Origin: a virus
Reading direction: 5' to 3' (one strand)
Length of the DNA: 39,034 nt
IMG/VR virus record: IMGVR_UViG_3300017917_001537
Span: 1-39,034 of that record
The notes below the pieces were generated by a model that saw only the letters and a program-made list of their open reading frames with translations, was not told the DNA's origin and did not search any database. Shown in pieces: positions 39,024 to 39,034 of the stretch (the first letter of the stretch is position 1; every line of letters starts with the position of its first letter). The translations under genes were made by a program, and so were the position numbers.

Positions 39024-39034
39024 CAAGTGAAGAC
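39005..39034 (+). CDS. Start of the next gene, probably portal protein (3'-partial)
   Basis: ATG 39005 opens a frame of ten codons (MARKPITSED) that runs off the window. It overlaps the large terminase end, with GGAG about 5 bases before the ATG. The gene after a large terminase is most often the portal protein; this is inferred from order alone. Confidence 0.45.
   Translation, partial: MARKPITSED

Noticed and set aside
1-39034. tRNA genes
   Set aside because: No gap is long enough for a tRNA, apart possibly from the 114-base gap at 37167-37280. That gap contains repeats without a TPsiC-like GTTCRA loop in cloverleaf context.

Overview
The window is a gene-dense stretch of a tailed double-stranded DNA phage genome. 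Every gene I can support is on the + strand, genes overlap or sit a few bases apart, and no gap exceeds about 120 bases. It runs from inside the tape measure gene, through the tail tip and fibres, then DNA replication and recombination, to the packaging terminase and the first codons of the presumed portal gene. Capsid, neck, major tail and lysis genes are absent and presumably lie on the unseen part of the genome. A long tape measure protein followed by distal-tail-like proteins and a fibre suggests a long-tailed phage, most likely a siphovirus. The host is probably an actinobacterium. The evidence is a WhiB-type iron-sulfur regulator, a protein of the MSMEG_6728-like family, and apparent leaderless promoters (a TATAAT box 7-8 bases before a start codon that lacks a Shine-Dalgarno site). 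The DNA is visibly AT-rich, which would fit a low-GC freshwater lineage, but that is inference.

Region 1 (1-18829) is the tail. The tape measure protein is open at the window's left edge and is very large (at least 3831 residues). Its C-terminal third carries extra modules. Two copies of a glycine-rich LHGGE[YF]VIR element bracket an unrecognised histidine-containing module and a metzincin-like zinc protease signature (HELGHTIGLYH plus a downstream SIMSY Met-turn). It is followed by two paralogous tail proteins, a 1323-residue tail-tip protein with PA14-like and LamG-like lectin domains, a fibre ending in an S74 self-cleaving chaperone, and a further minor tail protein.

Region 2 (18832-24794) holds an HNH endonuclease, a metallophosphoesterase with a zinc-finger N-terminus, small regulators (zinc ribbon, MerR-like, WhiB) and a replication initiation cluster (possible loader, DnaB-type helicase, DnaG-type primase, probable ssDNA-binding protein), closed by a strong intrinsic terminator. 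Region 3 (24856-36621) holds a HAD nucleotidase, a DnaE-type polymerase, a CmoB-like methyltransferase, a RecA-like recombinase, a tiny membrane protein, a possible DNA glycosylase-like protein, a C5 cytosine methyltransferase, a Cas4/RecB-like nuclease, a RuvC-like resolvase, a Cys-cluster (YkgJ-like) protein and a GT4-like glycosyltransferase. Region 4 (36585-39034) has a probable small terminase, a short intergenic region with direct and inverted repeats, the large terminase and the start of the next gene.

The genes read as a largely self-sufficient replication and recombination set: helicase, primase, ssDNA-binding protein, polymerase, recombinase, resolvase and nuclease. No integrase, phage repressor or RNA polymerase was seen here. 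The points most worth follow-up are the protease and cargo modules inside the tape measure protein, the shared leaderless promoter pattern, and the repeats between the terminase genes.
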